From Marinobacter halophilus (GTDB lineage Bacteria; Pseudomonadota; Gammaproteobacteria; Pseudomonadales; Oleiphilaceae): a stretch of 64,000 nt of DNA. The stretch spans positions 62,001 to 126,000 of the forward strand of contig NZ_PXNN01000003.1 of assembly GCF_003007685.1 (NCBI RefSeq), given 5' to 3'. This document shows, one piece after another, positions 46,089-55,778 of this stretch (positions within the stretch are counted from its first letter, which is position 1; each line of letters starts with the position of its first letter). Under the pieces are notes generated by a model. It had not been told where the DNA came from and made no database searches. It saw only the letters and a program-made list of their open reading frames with translations. Made by a program: the position numbers and the translations under genes.

Positions 46089-48436
46089 GAGAGACTCTTC
46101 GCATCAGGGTGTGCCAGTTCCAGTTGTCGGCTGGCCAGTTCGTTGGCCACCCGCGCCAGATTGGAGGCGGGCACGGGTTTGCTCAGCCCGAAGCCCTGGC
46201 CCAGATCGCATTGCCAGGTTTGCAGCAGCGCCCAGGCATCCATGCTTTCAATGCCCTCGGCCACGACACTCAAGCCAAGGCCGTGGGCCATCTCAATGGT
46301 GGACTTGACGATCAGTTGATCCTGGGGCTCGGAAGCCAGGTTCAGCACAAAGGATTTGTCGATTTTCAACTCCTGAACGGGCAGGCTTCTGAGTTGCGAC
46401 AGAGAAGAATAGCCGGTGCCGAAATCATCGACTGAAAGCTTGGCGCCGAGCGCTCTCAGTTGATTGAGCGTGGTCACGGCTTTGCCGGGTTCCTCCATCA
46501 CCGCACTTTCCGTGACTTCCAGAGTGATGTCCTCCATGCCGCCGGGCAGGTCCTTGAAACACGTCGCGATGTGATCGGGAAGCCCTGCCCAAGCCAGGTC
46601 CATGGCGGACAGATTGATCGCGACGCCGAAGGTCATGCCCGCCTGCTGCCAGGCCCGGGCGTCTGTGGCAACCAGATCCAGAATGTGGGCGGTCAGGTCG
46701 TGGATCTGACCTGAGCGCTCGGCGAGAAAGATAAACTCTTCGGGTGAAATAAAGCCCAGCTCAGGATGAATCCAGCGCACCAGAGCTTCGACCTGAACCA
46801 GTTTGCCGGTGCGAAAATCCAGTTTAGGCTGATAATTCATGATCAGCCCCTGGTCCGTGATGGCCTTGTGCAGATCGGCAATCAGTTTGAGTTCGCGCAA
46901 ATGGTTTTCGTCTTCACCGGACTGATAGCGGGTAATCGCGGGCTGATTGCTCTGGGCTTTTTCGAAGGTCAGGTTCAGGCGCCGGCGGAATTCGTTCGAA
47001 TCACTGGCATCGGTGGGCAGTGATAAGGTAACTACGGTAATTTTAAGCGAAAACGGCGAATTGTCGACTCGCAACGGTTTGCGCAGAGTCTCCGCCAGCA
47101 TGCTGGCTCGATCATCCAGCTGTTCCGGCACCATGGCGGGCAGCACGGCGAGAAATTCGTCGCCGCCGGTGCGAGCCAGCAAATGAGCGTCTGGCAGCGA
47201 CTCACGCAGACGCCTGGCCGTGCCGATCAGCACTTTGTCACCCAGCTCCAGCCCCAGAGTGTCATTGATTTCCGAGAGTTCATCCAGACGAACGCCGATA
47301 ACGCTGCAGGGCGTTTGCGTACCAAACAGCTCTTTGGTCAGATCAATGAGCGCGTTGCGGTTGCCGAGTGCGGTCACGTCATCGTGAGAGGCGGTATAGC
47401 GAAGCTGTTCTTCTCGCTCTTGCAGGCGACTGAGCATATCGGTGAACGCCTGGCCGAGCTGGGTGATTTCAGTGCCTCCAGAAAGTTCGGGTGGTGCTGG
47501 CGGGTTGTCCTTGCCAACCGCTCGGGCGTAGTCCGCCAGTTGCAGAACCGGCTTGCCCAGCGACCGGGCAATGTAAAGCGCCACCACAATGGCGATCAAC
47601 AGAATCGCCACCACCAACAGTAACACCTCGGTAACTCTTTGATAGAAACGTTGAAGGCTGGCGTCCCGGTTGATCAGCAGCACCGCCTGCATATATCCGC
47701 CAATATCAAGGGGGACAACCCGTGAGAAAAACCGTGGGTCGTCCAATGGCGTGTCATTGCCATTCGGGTCCGCCTGCGCTTCGGGTGGTGCCGGGTCAAC
47801 ACCCGAACTGGCGGCGATGATCTGATGCGGCCGTTGTCCCTCAGTCAGAGTCCGGAAAAATACTTCAGTGTCTGACAGGCCAGCAATCGCTTCAGCGACG
47901 GCATCGTCCAACGCAAAACCAGCGGCCATCCAGGCTCTCAGACCGGGTGCCTGCACCGGGATCAGTAACAGCTCATAGCCTTTTTGATTGACGGTGATCA
48001 GTTGGCGACCGTAGCCCTGAGCGATGGCTGCACGGTAGCTGTCTTCCTGAATGACCGGTGGCTCGTGGCTGAGGGTTGATGCCAGTGGCTGACGAGACTG
48101 GTCGAGAATCACCGCAAAGGCAGCGCCGACCCGTTGGCTGTGATTTTCAAGCGCACTGAGCATGGTGGCATCGTTGCCGCTGGCAACGGCGGAACGAAAG
48201 CCGAAATCCTGAACCAGAACCGTCAGGCGTGACAGTTCCAGAGCAGTACGGCGACTCATCACCTCTTCGGTCAGACGTTCGCCGACGTCGAGTTGGGCGG
48301 CGGCTCGGTTTTTTTCTTCATCGAACAGGTACGCGGTAAACAGGGCGCCAATGGTCAGGCTGACCAGAGCCACCAGAACCACCATGGCAACCACTAATCG
48401 TCCCCGGAAACCCAGCTGAGGTTGCAGTGCTGACAT
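46085..48436 (-). CDS. Membrane sensor GGDEF-EAL protein
   Basis: 783 aa. A membrane segment at about 12-34, a large periplasmic sensor region (about 35-265, a double-Cache-like domain), a second membrane segment at about 268-290, a HAMP domain (to about 345), then GGDEF with G424-F428 (RTGGDEFLAVLP) and EAL starting at E550 (VEALVRWIHPE), including [14 protein letters not shown] and VVAEGIES. Both signatures are intact; there is no RxxD inhibitory site. It may turn over c-di-GMP in response to a periplasmic signal. Shares one base with the cupredoxin gene stop. Confidence 0.92.
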   Translation of the reverse strand: MSALQPQLGFRGRLVVAMVVLVALVSLTIGALFTAYLFDEEKNRAAAQLDVGERLTEEVMSRRTALELSRLTVLVQDFGFRSAVASGNDATMLSALENHSQRVGAAFAVILDQSRQPLASTLSHEPPVIQEDSYRAAIAQGYGRQLITVNQKGYELLLIPVQAPGLRAWMAAGFALDDAVAEAIAGLSDTEVFFRTLTEGQRPHQIIAASSGVDPAPPEAQADPNGNDTPLDDPRFFSRVVPLDIGGYMQAVLLINRDASLQRFYQRVTEVLLLVVAILLIAIVVALYIARSLGKPVLQLADYARAVGKDNPPAPPELSGGTEITQLGQAFTDMLSRLQEREEQLRYTASHDDVTALGNRNALIDLTKELFGTQTPCSVIGVRLDELSEINDTLGLELGDKVLIGTARRLRESLPDAHLLARTGGDEFLAVLPAMVPEQLDDRASMLAETLRKPLRVDNSPFSLKITVVTLSLPTDASDSNEFRRRLNLTFEKAQSNQPAITRYQSGEDENHLRELKLIADLHKAITDQGLIMNYQPKLDFRTGKLVQVEALVRWIHPELGFISPEEFIFLAERSGQIHDLTAHILDLVATDARAWQQAGMTFGVAINLSAMDLAWAGLPDHIATCFKDLPGGMEDITLEVTESAVMEEPGKAVTTLNQLRALGAKLSVDDFGTGYSSLSQLRSLPVQELKIDKSFVLNLASEPQDQLIVKSTIEMAHGLGLSVVAEGIESMDAWALLQTWQCDLGQGFGLSKPVPASNLARVANELASRQLELAHPDAKSLS

Positions 48437-49077
48437 CAGATGTCCCTGAATCGTTTCTGGAGCCTGTCCAGCGGGCTGTCGGTGTCAGGTTCTGGCGTCA
48501 GTTCAATGCTCACTCGGGCTGGCAGATCCGGGTTGACGGTCTGGCGCACAGGCCGGGTGTTGTCTACCAATCGGGGGTGCCAGATGTTGATGCTGATCGT
48601 GCCGTCGTTTTTGGTATCGGTGGGCACCGATAGTTGAATCTGGCCTTTGCCGTTGGTCTGTTCGGCGGCGGTGGTGTCGACCACCACCACAAAGGCTTGC
48701 ATATGATCGTGGATATTACAGCCAAGCTCGACAATGCCCGGTTGATCAAAGATCACCGGGGTTTCCGGCCGGTCCGTGTAGAGTTCCAGCTCGAAGGTCT
48801 TGGCCGGCGAAAAGGAATAAACGTGGTGTTGAGTGTTATCCCGGTTCGGAAAGTCGACAGTGGAGTTAACCGGAATCACCAGCACCCGGGGATGAAACTG
48901 TCGGTCTTGCTGGGCGATTTCTGCGGTAACTGATGCCGGGGATGGCCCGCCATCGAGATAAACCACCGCCCCGGAGACCGGGCCGTCCACAGAGGTAAGC
49001 GTAAGTTCAAGTTCCGTAGCCTGCAGCGATACTGGCAGGGCCAGTAGCATCGATAAAGCGTAGGGCGTTCGTGTCAT
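48436..49077 (-). CDS. Cupredoxin-like protein ('methylamine utilization protein' type)
   Basis: 213 aa from the ATG at 49075-49077. A signal peptide (about 1-22) precedes a cupredoxin fold. A type-1 copper site is suggested by QHHVYSF and, about 40 residues on, PGIVELGCNIHDHMQAF, giving His, Cys, His and Met as ligands. Proteins so named occur next to DUF3034 and GGDEF-EAL genes in marine bacteria. The name should not be taken as evidence for growth on methylamine. Periplasmic; a copper-based redox or sensing part for the operon is an inference. Ends on the GGDEF-EAL start. Confidence 0.82.
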   Translation of the reverse strand: MTRTPYALSMLLALPVSLQATELELTLTSVDGPVSGAVVYLDGGPSPASVTAEIAQQDRQFHPRVLVIPVNSTVDFPNRDNTQHHVYSFSPAKTFELELYTDRPETPVIFDQPGIVELGCNIHDHMQAFVVVVDTTAAEQTNGKGQIQLSVPTDTKNDGTISINIWHPRLVDNTRPVRQTVNPDLPARVSIELTPEPDTDSPLDRLQKRFRDI

Positions 49078-49090
49078 GTAGCCAAACCTG

Positions 49091-49741
49091 TCATAGCGAA
49101 CTGGACCCAAGGGAAAACCGGATGTGGTTCCGCTCCAGTAGATTTTCCCAGTAATGACGCATCCAGTCCCAGGCCCTGTTGTTGACCTGGTCAATAAACG
49201 GGTCCAGGTCGAGGTTGTAATAATCCGGTGTGCCGGCAATCTGCAATACCGTAACGGTGATGGCATCATCCAGCTCGTTAGCAAAGGGCTCGCCGATCAG
49301 TTCATGGGCAAGCAGGTTAGCCCGGGTTGCTTCCAGGTCGATCAGTTCGCCGGCGCGAATAGACCGGTTATTGTCGTGCATTTCCTCCATCAGGCGATGA
49401 CACAGATAAGCCCGTATCAGCAAACCGTCCAGGCCGTCGTATCGCACCAGCAGTACCGAGGGCTCAGTAAAGTAGCGGGTGGCGGCGTCCACAAAAGGCT
49501 GGAACAACGCGGCGATACCCGCCTCTTTGGAGCAGGCGTCCACGCATTCTATCAACCTTGGCGCCATTTCGATGTATTCCACGGCAAACTGAAATAGTGA
49601 CGTCGCGGGTTGATCGCGATCAACCACGATGGCACAGGGCAACTGCGCCGCTTTCTCTTTCATCTGCCGTAGAAATGCGCCTGAGCGTGCCTCTTTTCTT
49701 CGTGCCTGGCTAATAATCTCAAGGACTGCCTGTGGTGTCAT
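49091..49741 (-). CDS. Hypothetical protein upstream of the cupredoxin operon
   Basis: About 216 aa from the ATG at 49739-49741; a TTG at 49780 with AGAGGGGG before it is a rival start. It is soluble and mainly helical with two Cys-containing stretches (LPCAIVV; ECVDACSKEAG). The C-terminal half has HRLMEEMHDNNRSIRAGELIDLEATRANLLAHEL. I do not recognise a family; no helix-turn-helix is obvious. It ends 13 bp before the cupredoxin gene in the same direction, so it is likely the first gene of the operon. Confidence 0.7.
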   Translation of the reverse strand: MTPQAVLEIISQARRKEARSGAFLRQMKEKAAQLPCAIVVDRDQPATSLFQFAVEYIEMAPRLIECVDACSKEAGIAALFQPFVDAATRYFTEPSVLLVRYDGLDGLLIRAYLCHRLMEEMHDNNRSIRAGELIDLEATRANLLAHELIGEPFANELDDAITVTVLQIAGTPDYYNLDLDPFIDQVNNRAWDWMRHYWENLLERNHIRFSLGSSSL

Positions 49742-49933
49742 GTCAGGAGATGCCGATGTCAGTACAAATTGAGGTCGCAAGGCGCCCCCTCTGTCGAGCA
49801 AGGAGTACGAGGGCCGGGAAGCATAAGGCTGGCTGCCACAACAGGCCCTTTGTTCCTGATTAGTGTAGCCAAGATTTTGCCAGATGCTGAAGCTTGTCCC
49901 AGAAGTAATCGGGTGGCCCCGGGCTCAAGGGTG

Positions 49934-51280
49934 TCAACCGACCCTGAACCAGGTATCGGTCCGGGTGTAGCGCCAGCAGAGCCAACCCATGCTAACCGCC
50001 CGGGCCAGCATCAGCGCAATCAGCGACAGCCAGAGGCCGTGATTGCCCAAGCCGGTGGTCAGCCACCAGACTGGCACAAAAACCCCGACCGTGGATAACA
50101 ACATGGTGTTCTGCATTTCCCGTGTGCGGGTGGCGCCGATGAAGACGCCGTCCAGCAGGAATCCCCAGACGGATGCGAGTGGCAGCAGCCATAACCATGG
50201 TAAGTATTGCCAGGCGGTGCTGCGCACGTCTTCAAGGCCGGTCAGCAGGCTGATCAGCCAGTGACCGCCGAGCACAAAGACCAGGGTCAGTGCTACCGAG
50301 CCCCAGAGCGACCAACGCAAGGCACTGCTAAAGGCCAGCCGGAACCGGCGTCGGCTGTTGCGGCCGACGGCTTCTCCGATCAGCGCTTCAGCGGCGTTGG
50401 CAAAGCCGTCCAAGGCGTTCGAAATTATCAGCAGGAAGGTGATCAACACCGCGTTGGCGGCCAGAATGACGTCTCCCTGACGTGCGCCCTGGGCGGTAAA
50501 GAAGGCCAGAACCAGTAACAGCGCAATGGTCCGGACCATGATGTAACGGTTGACCCTAAGGATCACCAGGTAATCGCCCAGCTGGCCAATCAAGGCGCGG
50601 GTCAGTCGCTGACCATCGGGCATGCGCCGAAGCACGATGACAAAGCCGATCATGGCCGCGCCGTATTCGGCAATTACCGTGGCGAGCGCAACGCCACGGC
50701 TGTTCCAGCCCAGCACCGTAACGAAAAAGACATCAAGCACGATGTTGATACCGTTAGCGATAATCAGCATCACCATTGGGCCGCGTGGAAACTGGGTGCC
50801 GATCAGCCAGCCGACCAACGTATACTGGCACAGCACTGCTGGTGCGCTCCAGATACGGATAGCGGCATATTCCGCCGCCAGTGCCGCAACCGATGGGCTT
50901 GGGTTCATCAGGGCCAGGCTAAGGCTGATCAACGGTTTGTGGAACAGGATCAACAACAAACCAATGCCGACGGCCAGCACGATGGAGCGTAACAATAGCG
51001 CGACCTGGGCGAATGAATCCCGTTTACCCCAGGCCTGTGCGGCCAAGCCGGTGGTACCCATGCGCATGAAGCCGAAGGTCCAGTAAAGAATGCTGAACAG
51101 GTTGGCGCCAACGGCAACGGCGCCCAGGTATTCCGGGCTGTCGAGGTGGCCGAGCACGGCGGTATCCACCAATCCCAGCAAAGGAACGGTCAGGTTGGTC
51201 AGCATCAGCGGCCAGGCCAGCGCCCATAGTCGATGGTCTGTGCTGGTCAGAATGGCCTTTTTATGTGTGTTGGTTCTCAA
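49934..51280 (-). CDS. MATE family efflux transporter (DinF-like)
   Basis: 448 aa with twelve membrane segments. The beginning DHRLWALAWPLMLTNLTVPLLGLVDTAVLGHLDSPEYLGAVAVG is typical of the DinF branch of MATE exporters. They move drugs or metabolites out using Na+ or H+ gradients. AT-rich sequence and a T-run upstream (51281-51340) separate it from the divergent cox operon. Confidence 0.92.
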   Translation of the reverse strand: MRTNTHKKAILTSTDHRLWALAWPLMLTNLTVPLLGLVDTAVLGHLDSPEYLGAVAVGANLFSILYWTFGFMRMGTTGLAAQAWGKRDSFAQVALLLRSIVLAVGIGLLLILFHKPLISLSLALMNPSPSVAALAAEYAAIRIWSAPAVLCQYTLVGWLIGTQFPRGPMVMLIIANGINIVLDVFFVTVLGWNSRGVALATVIAEYGAAMIGFVIVLRRMPDGQRLTRALIGQLGDYLVILRVNRYIMVRTIALLLVLAFFTAQGARQGDVILAANAVLITFLLIISNALDGFANAAEALIGEAVGRNSRRRFRLAFSSALRWSLWGSVALTLVFVLGGHWLISLLTGLEDVRSTAWQYLPWLWLLPLASVWGFLLDGVFIGATRTREMQNTMLLSTVGVFVPVWWLTTGLGNHGLWLSLIALMLARAVSMGWLCWRYTRTDTWFRVG

Positions 51281-51339
51281 AACCTATTGTTTATCCCTTT
51301 TGGATTTAAGGTTTTTTTAGTCTTTCTTTGATCTGTGTC

Positions 51340-51345
51340 TATACT
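51340..51345 (+). promoter_or_regulatory. Candidate -10 box for the cox operon
   Basis: TATACT, 122 bp before the coxB start, in an AT-rich stretch. No good -35 hexamer is seen at 16-18 bp, so an activator may be needed. The gap 51281-51467 otherwise contains only the promoter regions. Confidence 0.35.
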
Positions 51346-51467
51346 CACACTTGATGTATCCATAAGCAGGCTTTCGCTCTGAAGTTATCTGGTGTTGCGA
51401 GCTCCGGATAGTGATGCAGAGGGATGACGCAAAATCCGACAAGAATAACACTCTGTGGAGACACAGT

Positions 51468-52592
51468 ATGCGCGTGCATGCCAAGCGGGCAGTAGCCCTA
51501 GCTGCTGGTCTGTTGTTGCCAGTCACGGTCATGGCGAACTGGACCATGAACATGTCACCTGGGGTGACCAGCACCAGCAACCAGATTTATTCCCTTCACA
51601 TGACCATTCTCTGGATCTGTGTCGCCATTGGCGTCGTGGTATTCGGGGTCATGTTCTGGTCAATCTTTGCCCATCGTAAATCCAGGGGCTTCAAGCCAGC
51701 GAATTTCCACGAAAACACCGTGGTTGAAGTACTCTGGACCATCGTTCCGTTGGCTATTCTGGTGGCCATGGCGATACCGGCCACCACAACGCTGATAGAA
51801 ATGTACGACACCACCGAGTCCGACGTCGATATCAAGATCACCGGCTATCAGTGGCGCTGGCAGTACGAGTATATCGACGACGATTTCAGTTTCTTCTCCA
51901 ATATGTCTACGCCAAAAGACCAGATCCGCAACCGTCAGGCCAAGGGCGAGAATTATCTGTTGGAAGTGGACAACCCGCTGGTGATTCCGGTTGGCAAGAA
52001 AGTCCGCTTCCTGTTGACTGCCAATGACGTTATCCATTCCTGGTGGGTACCGGAGTTTGGCGTCAAGAAAGATGCGATCCCCGGCTTTATCAATGAAACC
52101 TGGACCCGGGTGGATGTCCCCGGCACCTATCGCGGCCAGTGTACCGAGCTGTGCGGCAAGGATCATGGCTTCATGCCCGTCGTGGTAAAAGCGGTACCCG
52201 AGGAAGAATACAACGTCTGGGTGGCCGAGCAGAAAGAGGCGGCCGAGACGGAGCGTCGATTAACCGAGAAAGACTGGACACTTGAAGAGCTCATGGAGCG
52301 AGGTGAACAGGCCTATGCAACCGCCTGCGCGAGCTGTCATCAGGCTGATGGCACCGGCCTGCCACCGGCGTTTCCGGCACTCAAGGGTAGCCAGATGGCT
52401 CTTGAGGATATGGCCGGGCACATCGAGATCGTAGTGAACGGTTCCCCAGGCACCGCCATGCAGGCTTTTGGTAATCAGTTAAGCGAGGTTGATCTGGCGG
52501 CCGTTATTACCTATGAGCGGAATGCCTGGGGTAACAACACCGGTGAAATGGTCACTCCGAAAGAAATTTTTGATTACAAGAACCAACAGTAA
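51468..52592 (+). CDS. coxB: Cytochrome c oxidase subunit II with fused cytochrome c
   Basis: 374 aa from the ATG at 51468 (GTGGAG upstream; longer frames discarded because the signal peptide starts here). After the signal peptide (to MANW) come two membrane helices, then the cupredoxin domain with the Cu-A site (SWWVPEFGVKKDAIPGF ... CTELCGKDHGFM) and a C-terminal heme c domain with CASCH at about 285-289. It takes electrons from cytochrome c to the Cu-A centre of the aa3-type oxidase. First gene of an operon that runs to sco. Confidence 0.97.
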   Translation: MRVHAKRAVALAAGLLLPVTVMANWTMNMSPGVTSTSNQIYSLHMTILWICVAIGVVVFGVMFWSIFAHRKSRGFKPANFHENTVVEVLWTIVPLAILVAMAIPATTTLIEMYDTTESDVDIKITGYQWRWQYEYIDDDFSFFSNMSTPKDQIRNRQAKGENYLLEVDNPLVIPVGKKVRFLLTANDVIHSWWVPEFGVKKDAIPGFINETWTRVDVPGTYRGQCTELCGKDHGFMPVVVKAVPEEEYNVWVAEQKEAAETERRLTEKDWTLEELMERGEQAYATACASCHQADGTGLPPAFPALKGSQMALEDMAGHIEIVVNGSPGTAMQAFGNQLSEVDLAAVITYERNAWGNNTGEMVTPKEIFDYKNQQ

Positions 52593-52649
52593 TCAACGCC
52601 AGATAACAACAATCACCAGCCAGAATAGACGGCGGTAACGGGGGTTTTC

Positions 52650-54233
52650 ATGAGTGCGGTTGCAGATACCCACGCCCAGGAACATCATCATGGCCCGGCC
52701 AAGGGCATCAGCCGTTGGCTGTTGACCACGAACCATAAAGACATCGGGTCTATGTACCTGATGTTCAGCTTCGCCATGTTCCTGCTTGGCGGCAGCATGG
52801 CGATGGTCATCCGGGCAGAATTATTCCAGCCGGGCCTACAGATCGTAGAGCCGGAGTTTTTTAACCAGATGACCACCATGCATGGTCTGATCATGGTGTT
52901 TGGCGCCGTCATGCCGGCGTTCGTTGGTCTTGCTAACTGGATGTTGCCACTGATGATCGGGGCGCCGGACATGGCCTTGCCGCGGATGAACAACTGGAGT
53001 TTCTGGTTGTTGCCCTGCGCTTTCCTGATTTTGGTCTCTACCCTGTTCATGCAAGGCGGTGCGCCCAACTTTGGCTGGACCTTCTACGCGCCCCTGTCGA
53101 CGACATACGGGCCACCCAGTACCACCTTCTTCATCTTCGCGGTGCACATCATGGGGGTGTCCTCGATCATGGGTGCGATCAACGTGATCGCAACCATTCT
53201 GAACATGCGCGCGCCTGGCATGACACTGATGAAGATGCCGCTGTTCGTGTGGACCTGGCTGATCACCGCGTTCCTGCTGATTGCTGTTATGCCGGTTCTG
53301 GCTGGCGTGGTCACCATGATGTTGATGGACATCCACTTTGGCACCAGCTTCTTCGATGCGTCCGGTGGTGGTGACCCGGTATTGTTCCAGCATGTGTTCT
53401 GGTTCTTCGGGCACCCCGAGGTTTACATCATGATCCTGCCGGCATTCGGGGCGATCTCTCACATTGTCGCAGCGTTTTCCCGAAAGCCGCTGTTTGGCTA
53501 TGCCTCGATGGTCTATGCGGTGGGCGCCATTGCGGTGCTATCCTTCCTGGTTTGGGCGCACCACATGTTTACTGTGGGTATGCCCATAGCGGGTCAGCTG
53601 TTCTTTATGTACGCCACCCTGTTGATTGCAGTGCCCACTGGGGTGAAGGTTTTTAACTGGGTGACGACGATGTTCCGGGGCTCACTAAGCTTCGAAGCGC
53701 CCATGCTGTTTGCCGTAGCCTTTATCATCCTGTTCACCATTGGCGGCTTCTCCGGCCTGATGCTGGCGATTGCGCCGGCCGACTTCCAGTATCACGACAC
53801 CTACTTTGTAGTGGCACATTTCCACTATGTGCTGGTGCCGGGCGCCATCTTCGGCATTTTTGCTTCTGCGTACTTCTGGCTCCCCAAGTGGACAGGTCAC
53901 ATGTATGACGAAACCCTGGCCAAGACCCACTTCTGGTTGTCGTTTGTCGGTATGAATCTGGCCTTCTTTCCGATGCATTTTCTGGGCCTTGCGGGCATGC
54001 CCCGGCGGATACCGGATTACGCTCTGCAGTTCACCGACTTCAATATGATCTCCAGCATCGGCGCCTTTATGTTCGGGGTTACCCAGCTGCTGTTCCTGTT
54101 CATCGTGGTTAAGTGTGCGAGAGGCGGCGAGAAAGCGGCGGCCAAGCCCTGGGACGGTGCCGAAGGTCTCGAGTGGACGGTGCCTTCGCCGGCCCCTTAC
54201 CACACTTTTTCAACTCCACCGGAAGTGAAATAA
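52650..54233 (+). CDS. ctaD: Cytochrome c oxidase subunit I (aa3-type)
   Basis: 527 aa, twelve membrane segments. Heme and copper ligands appear in MTTMHGLIM (heme a), VFWFFGHPEVYIMILPAFGAI (Cu-B, with the cross-linked His-Tyr), WAHHMFTVG and HDTYFVVAHFHYVLV (heme a/a3). The catalytic subunit that reduces O2 to water and pumps protons. Lies 57 bp after coxB. Confidence 0.98.
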   Translation: MSAVADTHAQEHHHGPAKGISRWLLTTNHKDIGSMYLMFSFAMFLLGGSMAMVIRAELFQPGLQIVEPEFFNQMTTMHGLIMVFGAVMPAFVGLANWMLPLMIGAPDMALPRMNNWSFWLLPCAFLILVSTLFMQGGAPNFGWTFYAPLSTTYGPPSTTFFIFAVHIMGVSSIMGAINVIATILNMRAPGMTLMKMPLFVWTWLITAFLLIAVMPVLAGVVTMMLMDIHFGTSFFDASGGGDPVLFQHVFWFFGHPEVYIMILPAFGAISHIVAAFSRKPLFGYASMVYAVGAIAVLSFLVWAHHMFTVGMPIAGQLFFMYATLLIAVPTGVKVFNWVTTMFRGSLSFEAPMLFAVAFIILFTIGGFSGLMLAIAPADFQYHDTYFVVAHFHYVLVPGAIFGIFASAYFWLPKWTGHMYDETLAKTHFWLSFVGMNLAFFPMHFLGLAGMPRRIPDYALQFTDFNMISSIGAFMFGVTQLLFLFIVVKCARGGEKAAAKPWDGAEGLEWTVPSPAPYHTFSTPPEVK

Positions 54234-54249
54234 CCCGGGAGGTATGACC

Positions 54250-54852
54250 ATGGCTAATGAAACGACGAAAAATCAGCCTGCGCGCCGCAGCAATACCAGA
54301 GTGATTGGCTGGTGCCTGTCGGGAGTGGTTGGCATGTTTGCCTTTGGTTTTGCCTTGGTCCCCCTTTACGAGGTGTTTTGCGAGATCACCGGCATTAATG
54401 GCAAAACCGGAGGTCGCTATGAAGCTGGCGTCACCCAGCAAGTGGATGATAATCGTACCGTCAGAGTGCAGTTTCTGGCCAGTAATGGACCGGGAATGAC
54501 CTGGGAGTTCCGGCCGGTGGTGCGCAGTGTCGATGTGCATCCCGGTGAGGTGATATCCGTCAATTTCTACGCGGCTAATGGCACGGACCAGGCGATGGTG
54601 GGCCAGGCGGTCCCGAGCCTGTCTCCTTCCGAAGGCACCCAGTTCTTCCACAAAACCGAGTGTTTTTGCTTCAACCAGCAACCACTGGAAGCGGGTGAAA
54701 GTGTCGAGATGCCACTGATCTTCATTGTCGACCGGGATTTGCCGGAGCACATTACCAAACTGACCCTGTCCTACACGCTGTATGACCAAGGCAAGCAGGC
54801 GGAAGTATCCCGGTCGGCCCAGACACAAACAACAACAAACAATAACGGCTAA
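54250..54852 (+). CDS. ctaG: Cytochrome c oxidase assembly protein CtaG/Cox11
   Basis: 200 aa from the ATG at 54250; the ATG at 54244 is only 1 nt from the GGGAGG and thus too close. One N-terminal membrane helix (ALVPLYEVFCEITGINGKTGG) and a periplasmic beta domain with the copper-binding KTECFCFNQQPLEAGE (CFCF motif). It delivers copper to Cu-B of subunit I. The gene lies between ctaD and ctaE, as in pseudomonads. Confidence 0.96.
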   Translation: MANETTKNQPARRSNTRVIGWCLSGVVGMFAFGFALVPLYEVFCEITGINGKTGGRYEAGVTQQVDDNRTVRVQFLASNGPGMTWEFRPVVRSVDVHPGEVISVNFYAANGTDQAMVGQAVPSLSPSEGTQFFHKTECFCFNQQPLEAGESVEMPLIFIVDRDLPEHITKLTLSYTLYDQGKQAEVSRSAQTQTTTNNNG

Positions 54853-54868
54853 GCCATCGGAGACAGTT

Positions 54869-55762
54869 ATGGCGGACAACCAGACCCAGACCTATTACGT
54901 TCCCGACCAAAGCAAATGGCCCATTGTTGCCACTGTCGGCCTGGGGGTTACCCTTTACGGGGTGGCGTCGATCATGGTCAATGGCAAACAGGGTGAAAGC
55001 ACCACCGGTGCCTGGGTCATGTTTCTGATCGGCTCCCTGATCATGGCTTACATGCTGTTTGGCTGGTTTGGCGCCGTTATCCGGGAGAGCCGGGCTGGCC
55101 TGTACAGCCCTCAGATGGACCGCTCGTTCCGGTGGGGCATGAGCTGGTTTATTTTCTCGGAAGTGATGTTTTTTGCCGCGTTCTTCGGGGCGCTGTTCTA
55201 TGTTCGGGTGTTTGCGGTGCCCTGGCTCGGTGGTGAGGGCGACAGGGGCAGCAGTAATATGCTTTGGGAAGGTTTCCAGGCCAGTTGGCCGCTGGTCAGT
55301 AACCCGGATCCGCAAGCCTATCCTGGCCCGACCAACACGATTGGTCCGTGGGGCTTGCCACTGATCAATACCCTTTTGCTGGTAACTTCCTCCTTTACCG
55401 TCACCATTGCCCACCATGCCATGAAGGCCGGAGATCGGGCAAAGGTAAAGCTGTGGCTGGGCGCTACTGTCGCGCTGGCGGTAGTTTTTATGTTCGTGCA
55501 GTCCTATGAATACCTGCACGCCTACCGGGATCTTGATCTGACGTTGAATTCCGGTATCTATGGCAGCACTTTCTTTATGTTGACGGGCTTCCATGGCGCT
55601 CACGTGTTCCTGGGTACGCTGATGCTGTTTATCATGTTGTTACGGGTCCGCAAGGGTCATTTCACTGCCGATAACCATTTCGGTTTTGAAGCGGCTGCCT
55701 GGTATTGGCACTTTGTGGATGTGGTCTGGTTGGGGTTGTTTGTGTTTGTTTACGTTATCTGA
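54869..55762 (+). CDS. ctaE: Cytochrome c oxidase subunit III
   Basis: 297 aa from the ATG at 54869 (GGAGA upstream). Seven membrane segments, with WGMSWFIFSEVMFFAAFFGALFYVR, SSFTVTIAHHAMKAGDRAKVKLWLG, and closing FEAAAWYWHFVDVVWLGLFVFVYV, as in subunit III. It supports proton uptake and stability of the oxidase. Ends against the small convergent DUF2909 gene. Confidence 0.97.
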   Translation: MADNQTQTYYVPDQSKWPIVATVGLGVTLYGVASIMVNGKQGESTTGAWVMFLIGSLIMAYMLFGWFGAVIRESRAGLYSPQMDRSFRWGMSWFIFSEVMFFAAFFGALFYVRVFAVPWLGGEGDRGSSNMLWEGFQASWPLVSNPDPQAYPGPTNTIGPWGLPLINTLLLVTSSFTVTIAHHAMKAGDRAKVKLWLGATVALAVVFMFVQSYEYLHAYRDLDLTLNSGIYGSTFFMLTGFHGAHVFLGTLMLFIMLLRVRKGHFTADNHFGFEAAAWYWHFVDVVWLGLFVFVYVI

Positions 55763-55778
55763 CCAGAACTGTTGGGGA

